Source: Heliocybe sulcata
Taxonomy: Eukaryota; Basidiomycota; Agaricomycetes; Gloeophyllales; Gloeophyllaceae
DNA length: 64,000 nt
Assembly: GCA_004369045.1 (NCBI GenBank)
Contig: ML213503.1
Location: 2,069,667 to 2,133,666, forward strand
Direction: 5' to 3'
Shown here: piece after piece, positions 44,655-57,400 of the stretch
Numbering within the stretch: position 1 is the stretch's first letter
Layout of the letters: every line of letters begins with the position of its first letter
Program-made: the position numbers and the translations under genes
The notes under the pieces: model-generated
Database searches by the model: none
The model's input: the letters and a program-made list of their open reading frames with translations, nothing else
What the model was told of the DNA's origin: nothing

Positions 44655-47600
44655 TTAAGACGATCTGAATAACCCAATGGCCTGAAATGCTTCCGTGATG
44701 TTAGCGACGCCAACAGGAGCACTGGGAGTTGAAGTGTGAAGGAAAAGGGAGGCCGGGTCCCAGACCGACAGAAAAGAGGGGTCTGACAGGCTCGTGTCGT
44801 CAACGACCTCTGGCGCAGTGGCCGAATCTGTCCAAGTTATAGATGATGCAGTCGTATTTAGAGCCCAGTTTCGTAGCGCAGCACCCTGGTCCGAGCCGAA
44901 GAACAAAGAATCCAATGGAGTGGAGAAGGAGGAGACAGCGGAAGAGATGTCTGATGGATCCAAATGGCCGAAGACGGCCACTTCGATCGCAGGTATGGTG
45001 GATAACGATTGAAAGAGAGAACTGGAGTTCGAAGGAGGACCAGCGGAAGATTGCAAGACGAAGTCCACGAGGCTATTTGCTACACTGACGTCCGATATTG
45101 ACGTCAGATAATCCAAGACTATGTGGTTCAGGTTGTTGAATGTTCCATATTCCCGAGGGTCCGTTGCGCTGTTGAAGATGTTGAGAGGGTCGCTGGAAGA
45201 AGGCAGTGCGCTCAGAATTTCCCCGTTGTGCAGAATTGCACGGCTTAGAGTATCACGGTTGAGAACGGCTGCCTGCTTAGCCACGCCTGTTCGGGAGTCT
45301 TCGAACGGGAGTCGAAGGCGCAGTACATCCAATACGCCATATACGGGCCTATCGGTGTAACAAGCAGGATCAAAGCTGGAAGCAGGTGTAGGCGATGGCA
45401 GACCGTATACGGACGTCTCAATGGTGCTTATCCCTTGCACTTGAGCCGACGTTAGACCTGGATAGCATGCTAGGGGCGGGGGAAACTGGTTTCCCGACGT
45501 ATCATTGAGCAGGTTCGCAACAGGCTGCGAGCCAGGAGAAGAAGAGGCGTCGAACGGAATCATGATGGGCGCGGATATGAAAGCGGAAAGAAACGTCGAA
45601 AGCTCGGATGCTTTCCTCTGCAACACAGTTTGCCAGTAATTGCTCAGAGCTTTCTGCCGCTGCTTGGACGATGCTGCAGGTAATGATCAATCAAGCGCGT
45701 CACAGCCGATTGTTGAATCTGATGCACTCACCGACTGCAAAAGTGTACATCCGATCAAGGGTAGCAACAGATGTCGAACTTACCCTGGAGATCTGCTCAC
45801 TGCTTGGCTGCCCGATGTTAATGAAGGACACATTGGGAGCGGTGACAGTCTGCGCGGCGAAGTCGAAGACATAACCAGAGAATTTGGCAGAGAATTTCGA
45901 AGACGTGTCTGAAACCGGCCCATCGGTCTCGCCAAGAGAGCTCCAGGGAGCGCTCTGAATGAATGTGCGCATAGCATTCACGCTCGTAACGTTCTCAGAT
46001 TCGATGAGGGTCCATAGGAGCGCGGAATGCGCCCAAGACGTCCGATTGGGTACCTTCAGAACATCCAGGGCAGAACCAACATCTATGAGGTTCGCCTGTG
46101 ACGCACAGTTCGTGCCGGCCACATCACCCTGGGTTTGCCAGATTGCACTATACAAGGAGCTCGTAGTATAGTTGGCATTGAAATTGCTCCCCAGTGTGGG
46201 CAGGAGTGACACAAAGGCTGAAGCGACTCTGTTGCATTGGCCTGCCTGGCTTGATGCACAGACACACGAAGCATCTAATGTTGCATTAGAGTTAAGGACG
46301 ACGCACCAGACAAGAAACTTACCGAGCTGGCAGTGGACACCGGTGGCATTACCGGGGCAATCAGGCGTGGACGACTGTTGATGGTGCAAAACTCCAGCCA
46401 CTGTTCCTACAATCGCGGCAATGACCAGAACAAGTCCAGCCATTACCAGCAGCCGGAAGTTGGTTTTCTTCGGAGTCCGTACGCCGTGCAATTTGGGACT
46501 ATCCATACTTGAATGTAGATGTCCCTGATCAGCCGTACGACTGCGGTGATGTTTCCTACTGCGACTCATAGGCCAAAACCCGGTGGCTCGAGCTCCCTGG
46601 TCCGAGTCCTCCAGACTCGCGTCCATTGTCCACTCCCCGGCTGCCACGGCAGGCGGGGAATCGTCCACGTACTGACTTGGCCGTCTCGGTAAAGACGATT
46701 CGCTCCGATGAGGACGATGCCCTTTCTCTAGCATAGAGGAGAGCGCGCCAGCTCGGTTCAGTAGGTCAGGCAGAGGCAATGACTCCTCTAATTTCTTCCA
46801 TTCCCGTTCCTGTGCAATGGTATGACCAGGCAACATGGGTACCGGCGGCAACGGCTTGGCCCTTCTCCATGCGTGCCTGACCGACCTGGCACCCGTCGAG
46901 GATATTTTGCTGATCAAGGATGACACGTAACTTTTGGTCGTCTTGGTGGAGTGGAAGGACTGCCGGCTACGGTGGCTAATCTTTTGCGGAGTGGCTGTCC
47001 CTGCGCTAGATGGTAGAGGAGGGCTGTAGGCCATCGATGAGGGACCCGCGACGTCCTCCGGGATATCCAGTCTGCGCTCATCATAGTCCGTGCCTCTGCT
47101 GGCCATACGACCGAATCCAGGATTCAGAGGCGTCGTACTGCTTGTCGTGGACTGACGGTGATCCGAGATGGTGCCTGCAAATGCACTACTCCGGGTAGAC
47201 ATGTCTTCATGTCCCATAAGAGCCACTGTAGACCCTGCAGCGTCTTGGAGCGTGTAATTGGATGCATAAGCGAGCATATTAGCCTCCCCTGGTCCTTGCG
47301 AAAAGATCCGCGAGTTCTGGCCAAGAGAGGACACGGAGACCAATCTCGGCAGGGAGCGATTCGCCGAATACGCGGTCTGCCTTTGGGGCGGAGGATATGT
47401 CATTTGAGATTCTTCTGTAATACCGCTCTGGCTATCACTGTGCCCAGAGGACGAGGCCGTAGGTCTACCGGTGGGGACTTGGAGATCGTACGGGACGTCG
47501 ATAGCACTATCTGAGGAGGAGGATTCCGTCTCCGATAGTAGATGCGTGATTGCCGATGTCGAGAGAAGGCGTTCTTCGTTAGGGTCTACTATGATGGCAG

Positions 47601-48075
47601 ATGAGCCTTCGTGCCAACGGGGAGACAGTGCGCGGGGCGTTGTCGGACTGGGACTGGGAGGAACGGGAAGGCGGCGGGACGGTCTGGAGGTGAGGGGAGG
47701 AGCAGGGCCCGAGGATAAAATCTGCGTATCTCGCTGGTGCAAGTTATAGCTGGGGGGTCCTGCTGTATCCGTGTAGTCATGTGTAATCTCATTCCTCCGG
47801 AGAGTCAGGGGATATACGACAGGCATGTCAAGAGCGCGCCCAGCGGGGACAGGTGTCATCGTGCGTAGCGTCCCGCCAGGTGACGATGGCACCGAAGACG
47901 GAGGACGGGGAAATTGGGAAAGCCGCAGAGGTTCCTCACCCGTAGCGTACGAAGCGAAGCTCAGTGTACTGTCTGCCACACCTGAGGCGTTCGTGGTGAG
48001 CGACGCCGCCGACCGATGGCCGCGCTGCGAACCGGGGGAACTCTGGCTCTCCTGTGACGGCCATTCGTACTGCAT
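44655..48075 (-). CDS. Large type-II membrane protein with unknown ectodomain
   Basis: The predicted protein is about 1,100 residues. Residues 1 to about 535 are Ser/Pro/Thr-rich and probably disordered and cytoplasmic, with a basic Arg/Lys segment before the membrane. A single transmembrane helix (FRLLVMAGLVLVIAAIVGTVAG) lies near residues 540-562. The C-terminal half, presumably lumenal or extracellular, has paired cysteines (CPGN, HCQL, SCVCASS, GQCNRV, TNCASQ), many N-x-S/T sequons and no domain I recognise. An in-frame 48-nt intron (46275-46322) is predicted at HCQL-DASC, and another (about 45658-45713) joins TFAV to ASSKQRQ. Similar architecture occurs in uncharacterised basidiomycete proteins, to my knowledge without an assigned function. 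The product ends IGLFRSS. Confidence 0.75.
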
Positions 48076-48997
48076 GACTGATGAATCAAGATGGCATCAG
48101 ACACAACAGCCATGATACAAAGTCATTGGATAGGCATACTGGCATGTAAGATCAAGGGCACTGGACAAACCGGAGGACGACAGCAGACATAACGTGGCCC
48201 ACTAAAGGCTCAAGCGCTCAAGGTCGATCCTCCTCTCACTTGTAACTGGGAAAGCGTCGACAGTCGATATTTCTGTCTGAACAGATTCCACGGATCGAAG
48301 CTGCAACCGCACGCAGGGAGATGGGGCAAGCTGCTTCGTACTTGAAAGAGTGAAAGTACGAGCGGATACCAAGGCCAAACGAATGTGAGCAAGGAGCGTA
48401 GGTGCGGAAGCAAGACAGTTGCAAAGGAGTGCGACGCCGCCCCCTTCGATACATCGCGTCTGACCCGTGCAAAGTGATCTCTGGGAAATTGCCATATATA
48501 AACCGTACCTGTCCACTTCCGTGCAGCGCCGGCCTGGGCTCTTCGGAACAGCCTGTTCCTGTCCAGCCGCAATGGATCACATCGCTGAACTCCTCTGTCA
48601 AACGAGCCGTAAATTCCCCAACGACTGCGAGACGGCGGCTGCACCGAACAGGCCTTGCATAATAATGTGCGCGAACACTCTATTTCGGGTTGAGGCAATG
48701 GTTAATTGGAGTGGGAGCGTTCATTGATCATAGATGCGGCGTGGTATCCTGAAATTCGTTGTAGCTCGTAGGGCGCTAGAACAAACTAAGCAACAATATA
48801 AAATGAAACAACAATATAGAGGCAATCCAAGAGACGGGGATATGTGAAACCAGGCGATCTGGGCAAAAGGACTTTATGTAGTATCCGTCCGGATGGAATG
48901 CAAGGTTGTTTGAAGGGCATGATAATCGTGAAAGACGTCGATCCCGGCTGGAGACACGTAGGCGTTACGTTCTATGCTAAGACCGATATAAACCGTA
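48076..48997. other. Intergenic space; promoter of the membrane-protein gene
   Basis: These 920 bases hold the promoter of the large membrane-protein gene (its start is at 48075, reading leftward) and the 3' flank of Rac1. Several short open frames here do not resemble proteins. Nothing else was seen. Confidence 0.45.
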
Positions 48998-49985
48998 TCA
49001 AGCGATGATGCATCCCTTCTTCGTCGACTTTTTCTCCCGAGGTGGCGGGTTTACTGGTGCCATCGATCAGCACTTCTCACAATGATAGTAGAATCAAAAA
49101 TATCAACGCACAGACGGCCCGAATAGCTTCATCGAAGACTGTCTTCAGACCCTTCTGGGTCAAAGCCGAACATTCGAGGTACTTCACAGCTCCAACGTCT
49201 CTCGCCATGGCAACACCCTGCGAGTACTGGATGGGTGCCATACGCCTGAAACAGGTCGTTAGAGGGGTTAAACCATGACCGTGAACAGACTACATACCTC
49301 TCCCTGAGCTTCTCAATCGTGGCAGGATCCTCGCGCAAGTCAAGCTTCGTTCCTACCAAGACTATTGATGTTTGGGGCGCATGGTGAGAGATCTCGGGAT
49401 GCCACTAGACCGGACAACGATCGTCCATGTAAATGAGAGACAGCAAACTGCCGCAGACGTCGGAACACATACCTTGGTCCGTACGTTCTCAAAACTGGGC
49501 GGACTCACGAGAGAGAAGCAGATCAAGAAGACGTCAGTCTGAGGGTAAGACAAGGGCCGAAGTCTGTCGTAGTCTTCTTGGCCAGCGGTATCCCACAGAC
49601 CAAGGGAAATGGTCTTCCCATCCACCATTACATTGGCGGAGTAGTTGTCAAAGACTACATAGGTCTGGGTCAGAGAGCGCGACTGTTTCGCATAGGAACA
49701 CACTCACCAGTTGGAATGTACTCTCCCTATAACATTTCGTCAGCACCTAGGTTCTCAATTGATAAGAAAGAAGCGTACAGGGAAGGCATTCGTGGTATAC
49801 GAGATGAGGAGACAGGTCTAGCAACCAAGGTATATCTATCAGTTACTGCACACGGTAGCAACAAAAGCGAGTGTGCGACATGCCTTTCCGACAGCACCAT
49901 CTCCGACAACAACACCTGATAATGATTCTCAGTAACCCTCTCTACGCCTCGGGGAATCGCACCACCAACATTTGATAGCCTGCAT
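48998..49985 (-). CDS. RAC1: Rho-family small GTPase Rac1
   Basis: Splicing about six exons gives roughly 193 residues that match Rac1 closely. The start is [17 protein letters not shown] (P-loop). Then come [18 protein letters not shown] with the switch I threonine, [31 protein letters not shown] (switch II), [17 protein letters not shown] and the Rac-specific [20 protein letters not shown]. The C-terminus is [12 protein letters not shown] plus the CAAX box CIIA: a polybasic stretch and a site for prenylation, probably geranylgeranylation. It acts at the plasma membrane in polarised growth and NADPH-oxidase signalling. The intron between P-loop Lys and Thr has a GC donor (49818-49883). The final intron splits a leucine codon before NPPP. 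Confidence 0.96.
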
Positions 49986-51121
49986 CTTGGAGCCTTGCGA
50001 TAGAGTAGCGTTTCACGAGAGAGGTCCTGACCGGGCGTAAGCTGGCGTCGTCTGTGAGGTACGTATCGACGCCAGGGTGAAGCGCGGCGAGAAGCGAGAC
50101 GGAAGCGGGAGACAATAGTGAGAAATCCCCTGTTTCTGCTGGTCAGAACGGAGAGGAGGGATTTACCTGCGGCGTTGCGATGATTACGAGGACACGTAAC
50201 GAAGCTGCAGAGGAATAGTCGTAACAGGCGTGGCCTTGCTAAAGCAGTAGTGATGAACGTCTATGCCCAGAGTCGGCTGTACTGATGGCCAGTGATGCTT
50301 GCAGGAGTTCCTCCCGAGAACGGCAGGCGCGTCCCCGACAGGTCCTCCGGATGCACTTCCCACGGTGTATGTTTCGTTACATCACTCTCCAGCCTGGACA
50401 AACATTTTACAGAGCGATATAGAGTGTACTGGGCTACCTTTCATACAGGCCAGTTTACAACCAGCTTCACCAAGCTCCGCTTTGGGTAGCGGATAAGTCC
50501 TCCTCTTGACAATGCACATTCTTCGCCGAACGTCCTGATCGAACGATATTGGTCTGACGTGTAGCCAAGGAGATGCCTATCCCTCGGCCTGGTTGCAGCT
50601 GGTCGTCACCACCGACTCATTGACAAATACGGGTCTATAGAGAAATACTACTACACTCATTCGAAATACAGAAGATAGTCCGTCAGGTAAGTAGACGTTG
50701 ATGGAATGTAGAGAGTCATAGGAAATGAATCAGCCTGGTGGCCAAGAAGATGATCACCAATAATAGCCCACGGAATAGTCACGAACCACGGAAAGGTAGG
50801 CATGGACATGAGGTGTGACGGAGGGGAAGAGCATAGACTGACATGGAGGAAAAGAAAGAGATTTTGGGAGAGACGCGGGCATAGATGTACAAGGAGGCAG
50901 GCAGGAGAACGCACAGAGAGAGACGAAACTTGATACAGTGGTTGTGGAGGTTGAAAGCGAGACAGCAGACAATAACAGACAGAGCGGCAAAACGGATGGA
51001 CAAAACGATAGCGCACGGGAATGTGGATGGTCCAAGCGGGTCGCTATCCCTCGGCAGTCCCAGCCGGCGCGGGAAAGGAACCGTCACCGGACGATTAGCG
51101 ACAATAACTCGTATGATGCGA
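49986..51121. other. Intergenic region between Rac1 and the zinc-finger gene
   Basis: These 1.1 kb contain the Rac1 promoter and leader and the 3' flank of the zinc-finger gene. The + strand near 50815-51060 is purine-rich (many GA and AGAG tracts). No gene or RNA was recognised. Confidence 0.45.
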
Positions 51122-53015
51122 TTAGGCTGATGAAGTTCTTCGCCTCTTGAAGGCTCTCGTGGACTCGTAAATCTCGTGGTCATCTGGTCCAGCCATGAAC
51201 TCCTGCGGTACGGACCAGGTACCCGCAGGGGACGGCTTAGATTTCGATTTCTTGGCGGACGAATATATCTCTCCTATATCCAGATCCTCGTCATTCTCGA
51301 AGGAGTCGCCTTCCAGCGAGAACGGCTCCATCAGACCAATACCCAACCCCACCAGCGATCCACTGCTGTTGCTCTCAGCGCTGAGATCGAGTACATCAGT
51401 GCTTCGGAGGACGGGGCTCTCAGCCTCGGGACTCGAGGAGGGTGGTGAGTGCACCTCAAGACGCTCCTTTAACGACAGTGGCTGGTACATCGACAGCGAC
51501 AGGATCGGATCGTCGCCGGTCCACCACTCCGGTTCAAGGGGCCGACCCAGCAGCTGTTCCTCGTCGAACAGGTATCGCGTGTTTGAGAAGCCGACTTGCT
51601 TCGAGTCGAGGTCAGACGTAGTACCCGCGACAAAGAGCCTTCGTGGTGTTGGCTTGAAGAATCTCATGGGACTCCGAAGCTGAAAGTCAGGCCGAAGGCG
51701 TGGATATTCAGGAGTTGCAAGGCCCAGGGCGTCCTTTCCGGTAAGACCGGCAGGCTGAGCAGGACTACTGTCCAACGCCATCGAGACACGCGTTGCTTCG
51801 GAGACGACCATGCTCAAGCTGACTTCGCCTGCCTTCCCGTAGAGCGGGTGACTAGGGCTATTGAACCTCCAGGGCTGAGCGGGCGGCATCATCCCGGGAG
51901 ACTGACGGAACGACGGTTCTGCCAGAGGATCATACGGGGAGAGTTCGATTTTCTCGTAGGGAGACAGCTCGATGGCTTGCAGTGACTTGCGCGGCGTGAG
52001 TGGGGGTGTTTCAGGTCGGACGATGTGTTGGGTTGCGCTGATGGAAGCTCCATAAGGGTGTAGTTCAGGTGACTTTGAATGCTCATTGGAAGAAGAGATG
52101 CCGTCGACGTTCGCGTCTGCGGGCGTCTCCTCTCCATCCGAACTGTCTGACGAGCTGCTAGAACTGCTTCCCTCGGACATGGTAGGGTCTGCTCTACGCT
52201 GAGACGAGGGCCATGCATACTTCGCTCCTCCGGCCGACGCGAGGAAAGCGGGACTCTTGACGAAGGTAAGATTTTCTTTGTCATTGGAGGATCTCTTATC
52301 AGACCTCGACTTGGTATCCTCTACATCATGCCATGTAAGTTTCTGGTTACGAGGGAAGGAACTAAGGCCTACTTGTCGGTGGCCGTCCACGGCCGCGCTC
52401 GGCATTCTCCCGTCGGTTGGCCATGGCGATTTTGTGCTTCTCGTATACGTGGCGCCTCCACATGCTCTTAGCATTGACTCCAGCATACGTGCGCCTGCAG
52501 AAGGTGCACCGGAGCCGGGGCTCCTCTCCCTCAGGCCAGCCTTCTGCACCTCGCTCTCTAAGCTCCTTCTTGAGTGCAGGACACCAGCCGCGAGGAGGTT
52601 CCAAGTCAGAAGGGTAAAGTATCGCATCGGAGTTGTGGTTGTGCTCGGAGTAGAAGTCAGTGGGATCAAGGAACCAGTCGGGGTTCGAGGCCATCAGATT
52701 GTAGGTGAGCCCTTCTGGGTACAGGTGAGAATCAGGGAAGGATTTGAAAGGAGGGTGGATGAAAATGACGTTGGGGTCATTGAGAGAGGGATCCATTGGG
52801 GGCGGCATGATGTTGTTGCTACGAACGGGGGCTGCTACCCTCGCCATACTCGGAGGGTCAGGACCAAACAGCTTTGGTCTGAAGGAAGTCGCAGCAGGAC
52901 TGAATTGTAGGTCTTTAGTGCTTGTGATGCGCCGCTTTGGTGGTCTGTCGGCGAGCGCCGACAGAAAACCGGAGAACGACGCTGACGAGGGGACCTGACG
53001 TGCGCCAGACATCAT
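51122..53015 (-). CDS. Serine-rich nuclear protein with C2H2-like zinc finger
   Basis: Two exons encode about 610 residues. The first (53015 to about 52366) has a proline-rich region (PPSMARVAAPV), a PDWFLDPTDFYSEHNH segment and a zinc finger LRCTFCRRTYAGVNAKSMWRRHVYEKH, spaced C-x2-C-x14-H-x4-H. A basic tail GRGRPPT follows. The second exon is acidic and serine-rich (a run of serines at the SEGSSSSSSSD segment), with repeated SPYEKIELSPYD, a PPLTPRKSL motif of the proline-directed-kinase type and a nuclear-localisation-like ending AFKRRRTSSA. A role as chromatin or transcription regulator is inferred. The intron (near 52324-52365) joins RPPT to KDTKSRSDKR. Two adjacent ATGs at 53015 and 53012 could start it. 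Confidence 0.7.
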
Positions 53016-53589
53016 GTGTGTCGTTGTGAGTGCTATATACGATGTGTTTCTGTATATCAAGGAATTGATGACTTCAGTAATTGTATCTGAGGGGTGATGA
53101 TGAAAAATTACCGACGTTTTCGACGATGAGGCTAAAAGGGAGCAATCAAGGAGCTATAGAACCAAGAGCAGACCGTAGGGAGGACGATGTGATGGCTACG
53201 CTGTATCTGAGATGGCCGGTATAGGCGGCGTCGCGTAGTCGGGACGAACCTTGATGGGGGAGATGGAAAAGGCGGGCCAAGAGTTGACACGGAACCATAT
53301 CTAAATTGCAGATCGTGTTTTAAACTCCGCTGACGCGTCTCGCGCTTGTCATGTGCTGCGCGCGTTGCGCGTCTGATCATGTGATCCACGCGTCGCGCTT
53401 CGGTGTCCTGGCCCGAGGTCCGGCGCGAGGGAAAACCAACGGACGCGCTGAGTTTCGTGAACCGTTTGTGCATGAGCCTGCGATCCAAATAATACAGCGT
53501 TCGCGATGAATTGTGCAACAACCGCATGATACAACATAAGTAGAAGACGACTGACTACAGGGGATTCTACATCTAAGCAAGATAGACGT
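53016..53589. other. Promoter and intergenic space
   Basis: The promoter of the zinc-finger gene and the 3' end of the DUF423 gene occupy these 570 bases. A run of GCGCGC/CGCGT motifs lies near 53330-53440. No gene was seen. Confidence 0.45.
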
Positions 53590-54244
53590 TCAGAAGAACT
53601 TAAAGAGCCAAGGCCAGGTATCTTCGTTGACCGGGCTTCAAGGTGAGTATTTCTGAGACGGGATAGAAGTGCCCACTCACCCTGCAATCATAATACTGCC
53701 GCCGAGGGGCGTGATGGGACCCAGCCATCTGAACCTGAGCAGAGGTATTAGGGTTTCGTTAGCAATTCAAGCAACTGCCTGTCTATACCAAGCATGGGAC
53801 ACAGACCTCTCGCGGTTAAGTATGAGAGTGACGATACTGCCAGAGAAGACCAAGCCGCCGACCATGATAGCTGGGCCAGCGAACTTATGGATTGAGAATC
53901 GAGGATGAAGAGAGACAAGCAACAAAGAGAGCCCATTGAATATCTACGTATGACTTGTCAGCTAACGGAATACTGTGTGTAGGTAGCAACAATTGGAGCA
54001 GGAACTAGAGTGGCGGACTGGGGATAATGGCATTTAAGACCCTTAACTATCAACGTACCGAATAGTGTGCCGCAGTCTCCCATGCGTGAATCTGGTCAGC
54101 AGTTATGCCAGGTCTACGCTTCAGTCCATGGGCGCCGAATGCACCGGCGAGAGCGCCAGTTGCCGCCATTATGGCACCGGCACGCCAGAGGAACTTGGAA
54201 TTTGGCCATGCATTCACTCTGGGGAGCAGTGGTGTAGACGACAT
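53590..54244 (-). CDS. DUF423 family small membrane protein
   Basis: The spliced product of about 140 residues starts MSSTPLLPRVNAWPN. It has the family block AGAIMAATGALAGAFGAHGLKRR, then WETAAHYS-IFNGLSLLLVSLHPRFS, a helix around GPAIMVGGLVFSGSIVTLIL and the C-terminal RWLGPITPLGGSIMIAG. It ends NEDTWPWLFKFF. DUF423 (YwdK-like) proteins have four membrane helices and no known activity. The intron between AHYS and IFNG is about 110 nt, longer than its neighbours. The last intron, near 53642-53686, adds a 15-residue tail. It diverges from SPB1 across 207 bases. Confidence 0.85.
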
Positions 54245-54451
54245 TCTGCTCTTCGAGCTTGAGCACAAGGCGATGGAGATGAAAGTCGCAGCAGGTCGCA
54301 GCCCCGAGAAGGCGCCGGGCGACAGGAGAGTTGCCGGTGGCGTTGTAAATACGAGCAAGCAACCTCTCAAATTATTGATCCAAAAATAGAATTCAAGCTC
54401 GATCTCTCTTATACCCTTGCTGCTCGCCTTTGCTGTAGCACGTCCGCCATC
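54245..54451. promoter_or_regulatory. Divergent promoter (DUF423 protein / SPB1)
   Basis: The two start codons are only 207 bases apart. The segment just upstream of SPB1 is pyrimidine-rich, with a CTTATACCC element at about 54408. It probably serves both genes. Confidence 0.45.
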
Positions 54452-57400
54452 ATGGGCAAGGCGCAGAAAAAGACGGGAAAAGGTCGCTTGGACAAATACT
54501 ATAAGCTCGCAAAGTAAGTAATTGGAAGTGGTAGCTCCTGGAGCTTTCGCTAATGGCACCCGCAGAGAGCAAGGCTACCGCGCCCGTTCAGCCTTCAAGC
54601 TCATCCAACTCAACAAAAAGTACTCGTTTCTAGAATCTGCAAGATGTACCATCGATCTTTGCGCGGCACCGGGTGGTTGGCTGCAAGTTGCGAGCAAGTA
54701 CATGCCAGTTAACAGCGTCATTGTCGGTTAGTACAGACTACAGTCTACGTCGCGAAGACTCGGTATTTAATACCATCACAGGAGTTGATTTGGTACCCAT
54801 CAAACCCATACCAAGAGTTACCACCTTCGCTGCAGACATCACCACCCCGCAGTGTCGGAATCTTATCCGCTCGGAAGTGAAGGACTGGAAAGCGGATGTC
54901 GTATTACACGACGGTGCCCCGAACGTCGGTACGGCGTGGGTCCAGGATGCATACTCGCAGTCCGAACTGGTGTTGATGAGCCTGAAGTTGGCGGTGGAGT
55001 TCCTCGCGAAAGGCGGTACTTTCGTGACTAAGGTCTTCCGGAGTGTGGACTACAACAACCTCATCTGGGTGTTTAGCCAGTTGTTCGGGAAGGTAGAGGC
55101 TACCAAACCTCCATCATCCAGGTACGTGTAGTCCGTCACTAGCTAATATTGCCGTGCTAATTCTTGATTGTAGAAACGTCTCTGCCGAAATCTTCGTCGT
55201 CTGCCGTGAATTCCTTGCTCCCAAGCACATCGATCCGAAGTTCCTTGATCCAAAACACGTATTCAAGGAACTATCTGCGTCCGCTTCAGCTGTCGACAAG
55301 GGCACATCCGCGAATAATACCCACGCAAACGTCTTCCAGCCGGAGAAGAAGCGCAGAAAACGTGATGGTTACGAGGAGGGTGACTATACCCTTTTCAAGA
55401 AGATCGGAGCGGAGGAGTTTATCCGCTGTGCGGACCCAGTAGCTCTTCTCGGAAGCGCCAACAAGATTGCTTTCGAGACTGAGGAGGAGAAGGAGTAAGT
55501 CTTTGTCCTACATTCTCCGTCGCCCAACTCTCATCACGCGCATCGTTAGGTGGTTGAAGTTTGAGAGCACTACTGCCGAAATCCGTGCCAACTGCGAGGA
55601 TTTGAAAGTGCTGGGCAAAGGTGACTTCAAGGCGCTCATGAAGTGGCGCACTGCTCTCCGTGAAGAGGTCAGTGTATGCGCGAGGTTGCGTATAAGAACG
55701 CACTCACCTTTATTCAACCACCTAGATTGGCCTGGACGTCAAGACCAAAGAGACTGAAGAGCTCACGGAGGTCGTGGAAGTCACTGAGGTAGTCGACGAA
55801 GAGGAGCAAATCCAGCAAGAGGTAAACTGCTCTCATCCGCAACTAGGTATCACTCTCACACTTTCCCGTAGTTCGACAGGATCCAGGCAGAGACAAGCGC
55901 GCGCAACAAACGGGCCAAGCGCCGTGCCAACGAGGTGAAACAACGCGCCATCCAGCGTATGCAGTTGCAGATGACCGCGCCCATGGACATTGGTCTGGAG
56001 CAAAACGACCCTACCTTGAGCCTTGGCCAGGAGGATATGTTCGACTTGGCAGACACCGAGAAGCGGCTGCGCAGGCAGGGCGGAGAGCTCATTGACTTGT
56101 CTTCTCCCGAAGGGTCCGATGATGACGGGGGAAACGAAGAAGATGAGAACGACGTGGACATTCTCGATGAAGAGGAGGAGCAAGCACGTAAGGTGTCAGG
56201 GCTCGAGGCGGAGCTGGATGGATTGTATGATGCGTACCAGGAGAGGCTGAAAGAGCGGGATGCCAAGTACAAGGTGAAGCAGGAGAGGAAGAAGAACAAG
56301 GAGAGGGATGAGGAGTGGGGTGGGATCAAGGCTGCGAAGGATTCGGATGAGGAGAGTGAGAGCGGTAGTGAGGGCGGGTGGGATAAGATGGAGGAGGCCA
56401 AGGCGGGTATGGGCTCTGACTCGGACGAGGAATCAGAATCGGATGAAGGCGATGCTCCTACTGCTTCTCCTGCTCGGAAACGTCAACGTCTTGAACGTGG
56501 CACTGTCGCGGCGGATAAAGGGCAGAAGAGGCGCAAGCTCGTGACCGACCTTGAAGGCCCCAAGACGAGCCGCAGCGCCGAGCTGTGGTTCAGTCGAGAC
56601 GTCTTCGCCGGGATGGACGACTTGGGTGATCTGGAGGACGATGATGAAGCGGAGAGTGCGCAGGAAGATAATGACGATGCGATGGAGGTTGATGCAGATG
56701 CCAGAGAGGACAATGCGCAATCTGTGACTATCCGTCTCTTGTCGTGACCTACACATGACGCTCATTTATTCTTTCAGGATGACGACTTCGAAGTTGTGCC
56801 TCAAGAACAGGACGACGTTGCCTGGGATGTCGAGGATGAGGACGAAGACGCCCCACGGCAGAGAATGATACAAGGTTAGTTTCGACGACACTGGTCTCCG
56901 GTGACTCCCCTTCCTGACATGGTGTCATGTCCTCAGAGCAAGGGCTCTTGACTGCAGAGGCTATGACGCTAGCCCAGCAGCTCGTCAATCGTCAGAAGAC
57001 CAAGACAGACCTCCTTAACGACGGCTTCAACCGGTATTCCCTTAACGCCAAGGATGGTCTGCCTTCCTGGTTCCTGGACGACGAGGCTCAGCACTACAAG
57101 GCGAATATTCCAATCACGAAGGAGGCAGTCGATGCTCTGCGTGCGAAGATGCGCGCTCTCGACGCTCGTCCCATCAAGAAGGTGGCCGAAGCTAAAGCGC
57201 GGAAGAAGATGAAAGCAGCGCAGCAGCTTGCCAAGGCGATGAAAAAAGCCGAGGGCGTCAACCAGACCGTGGACATGACGGAAAGAGAGAAGGCACAGCA
57301 GATCGAGAAGGTCATGAAGAAGGGGATGTCGACCAATAAGAAGAAGAAGGAATTGAAGGTCGTGGTGGCGAAGGGTGCTCACAAGGGTATAAAGGGTCGA

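Noticed and set aside
55856-56401. A serine/proline-rich minus-strand open frame
   Set aside because: It is antisense to the acidic Glu/Asp/Ser-rich region of SPB1.
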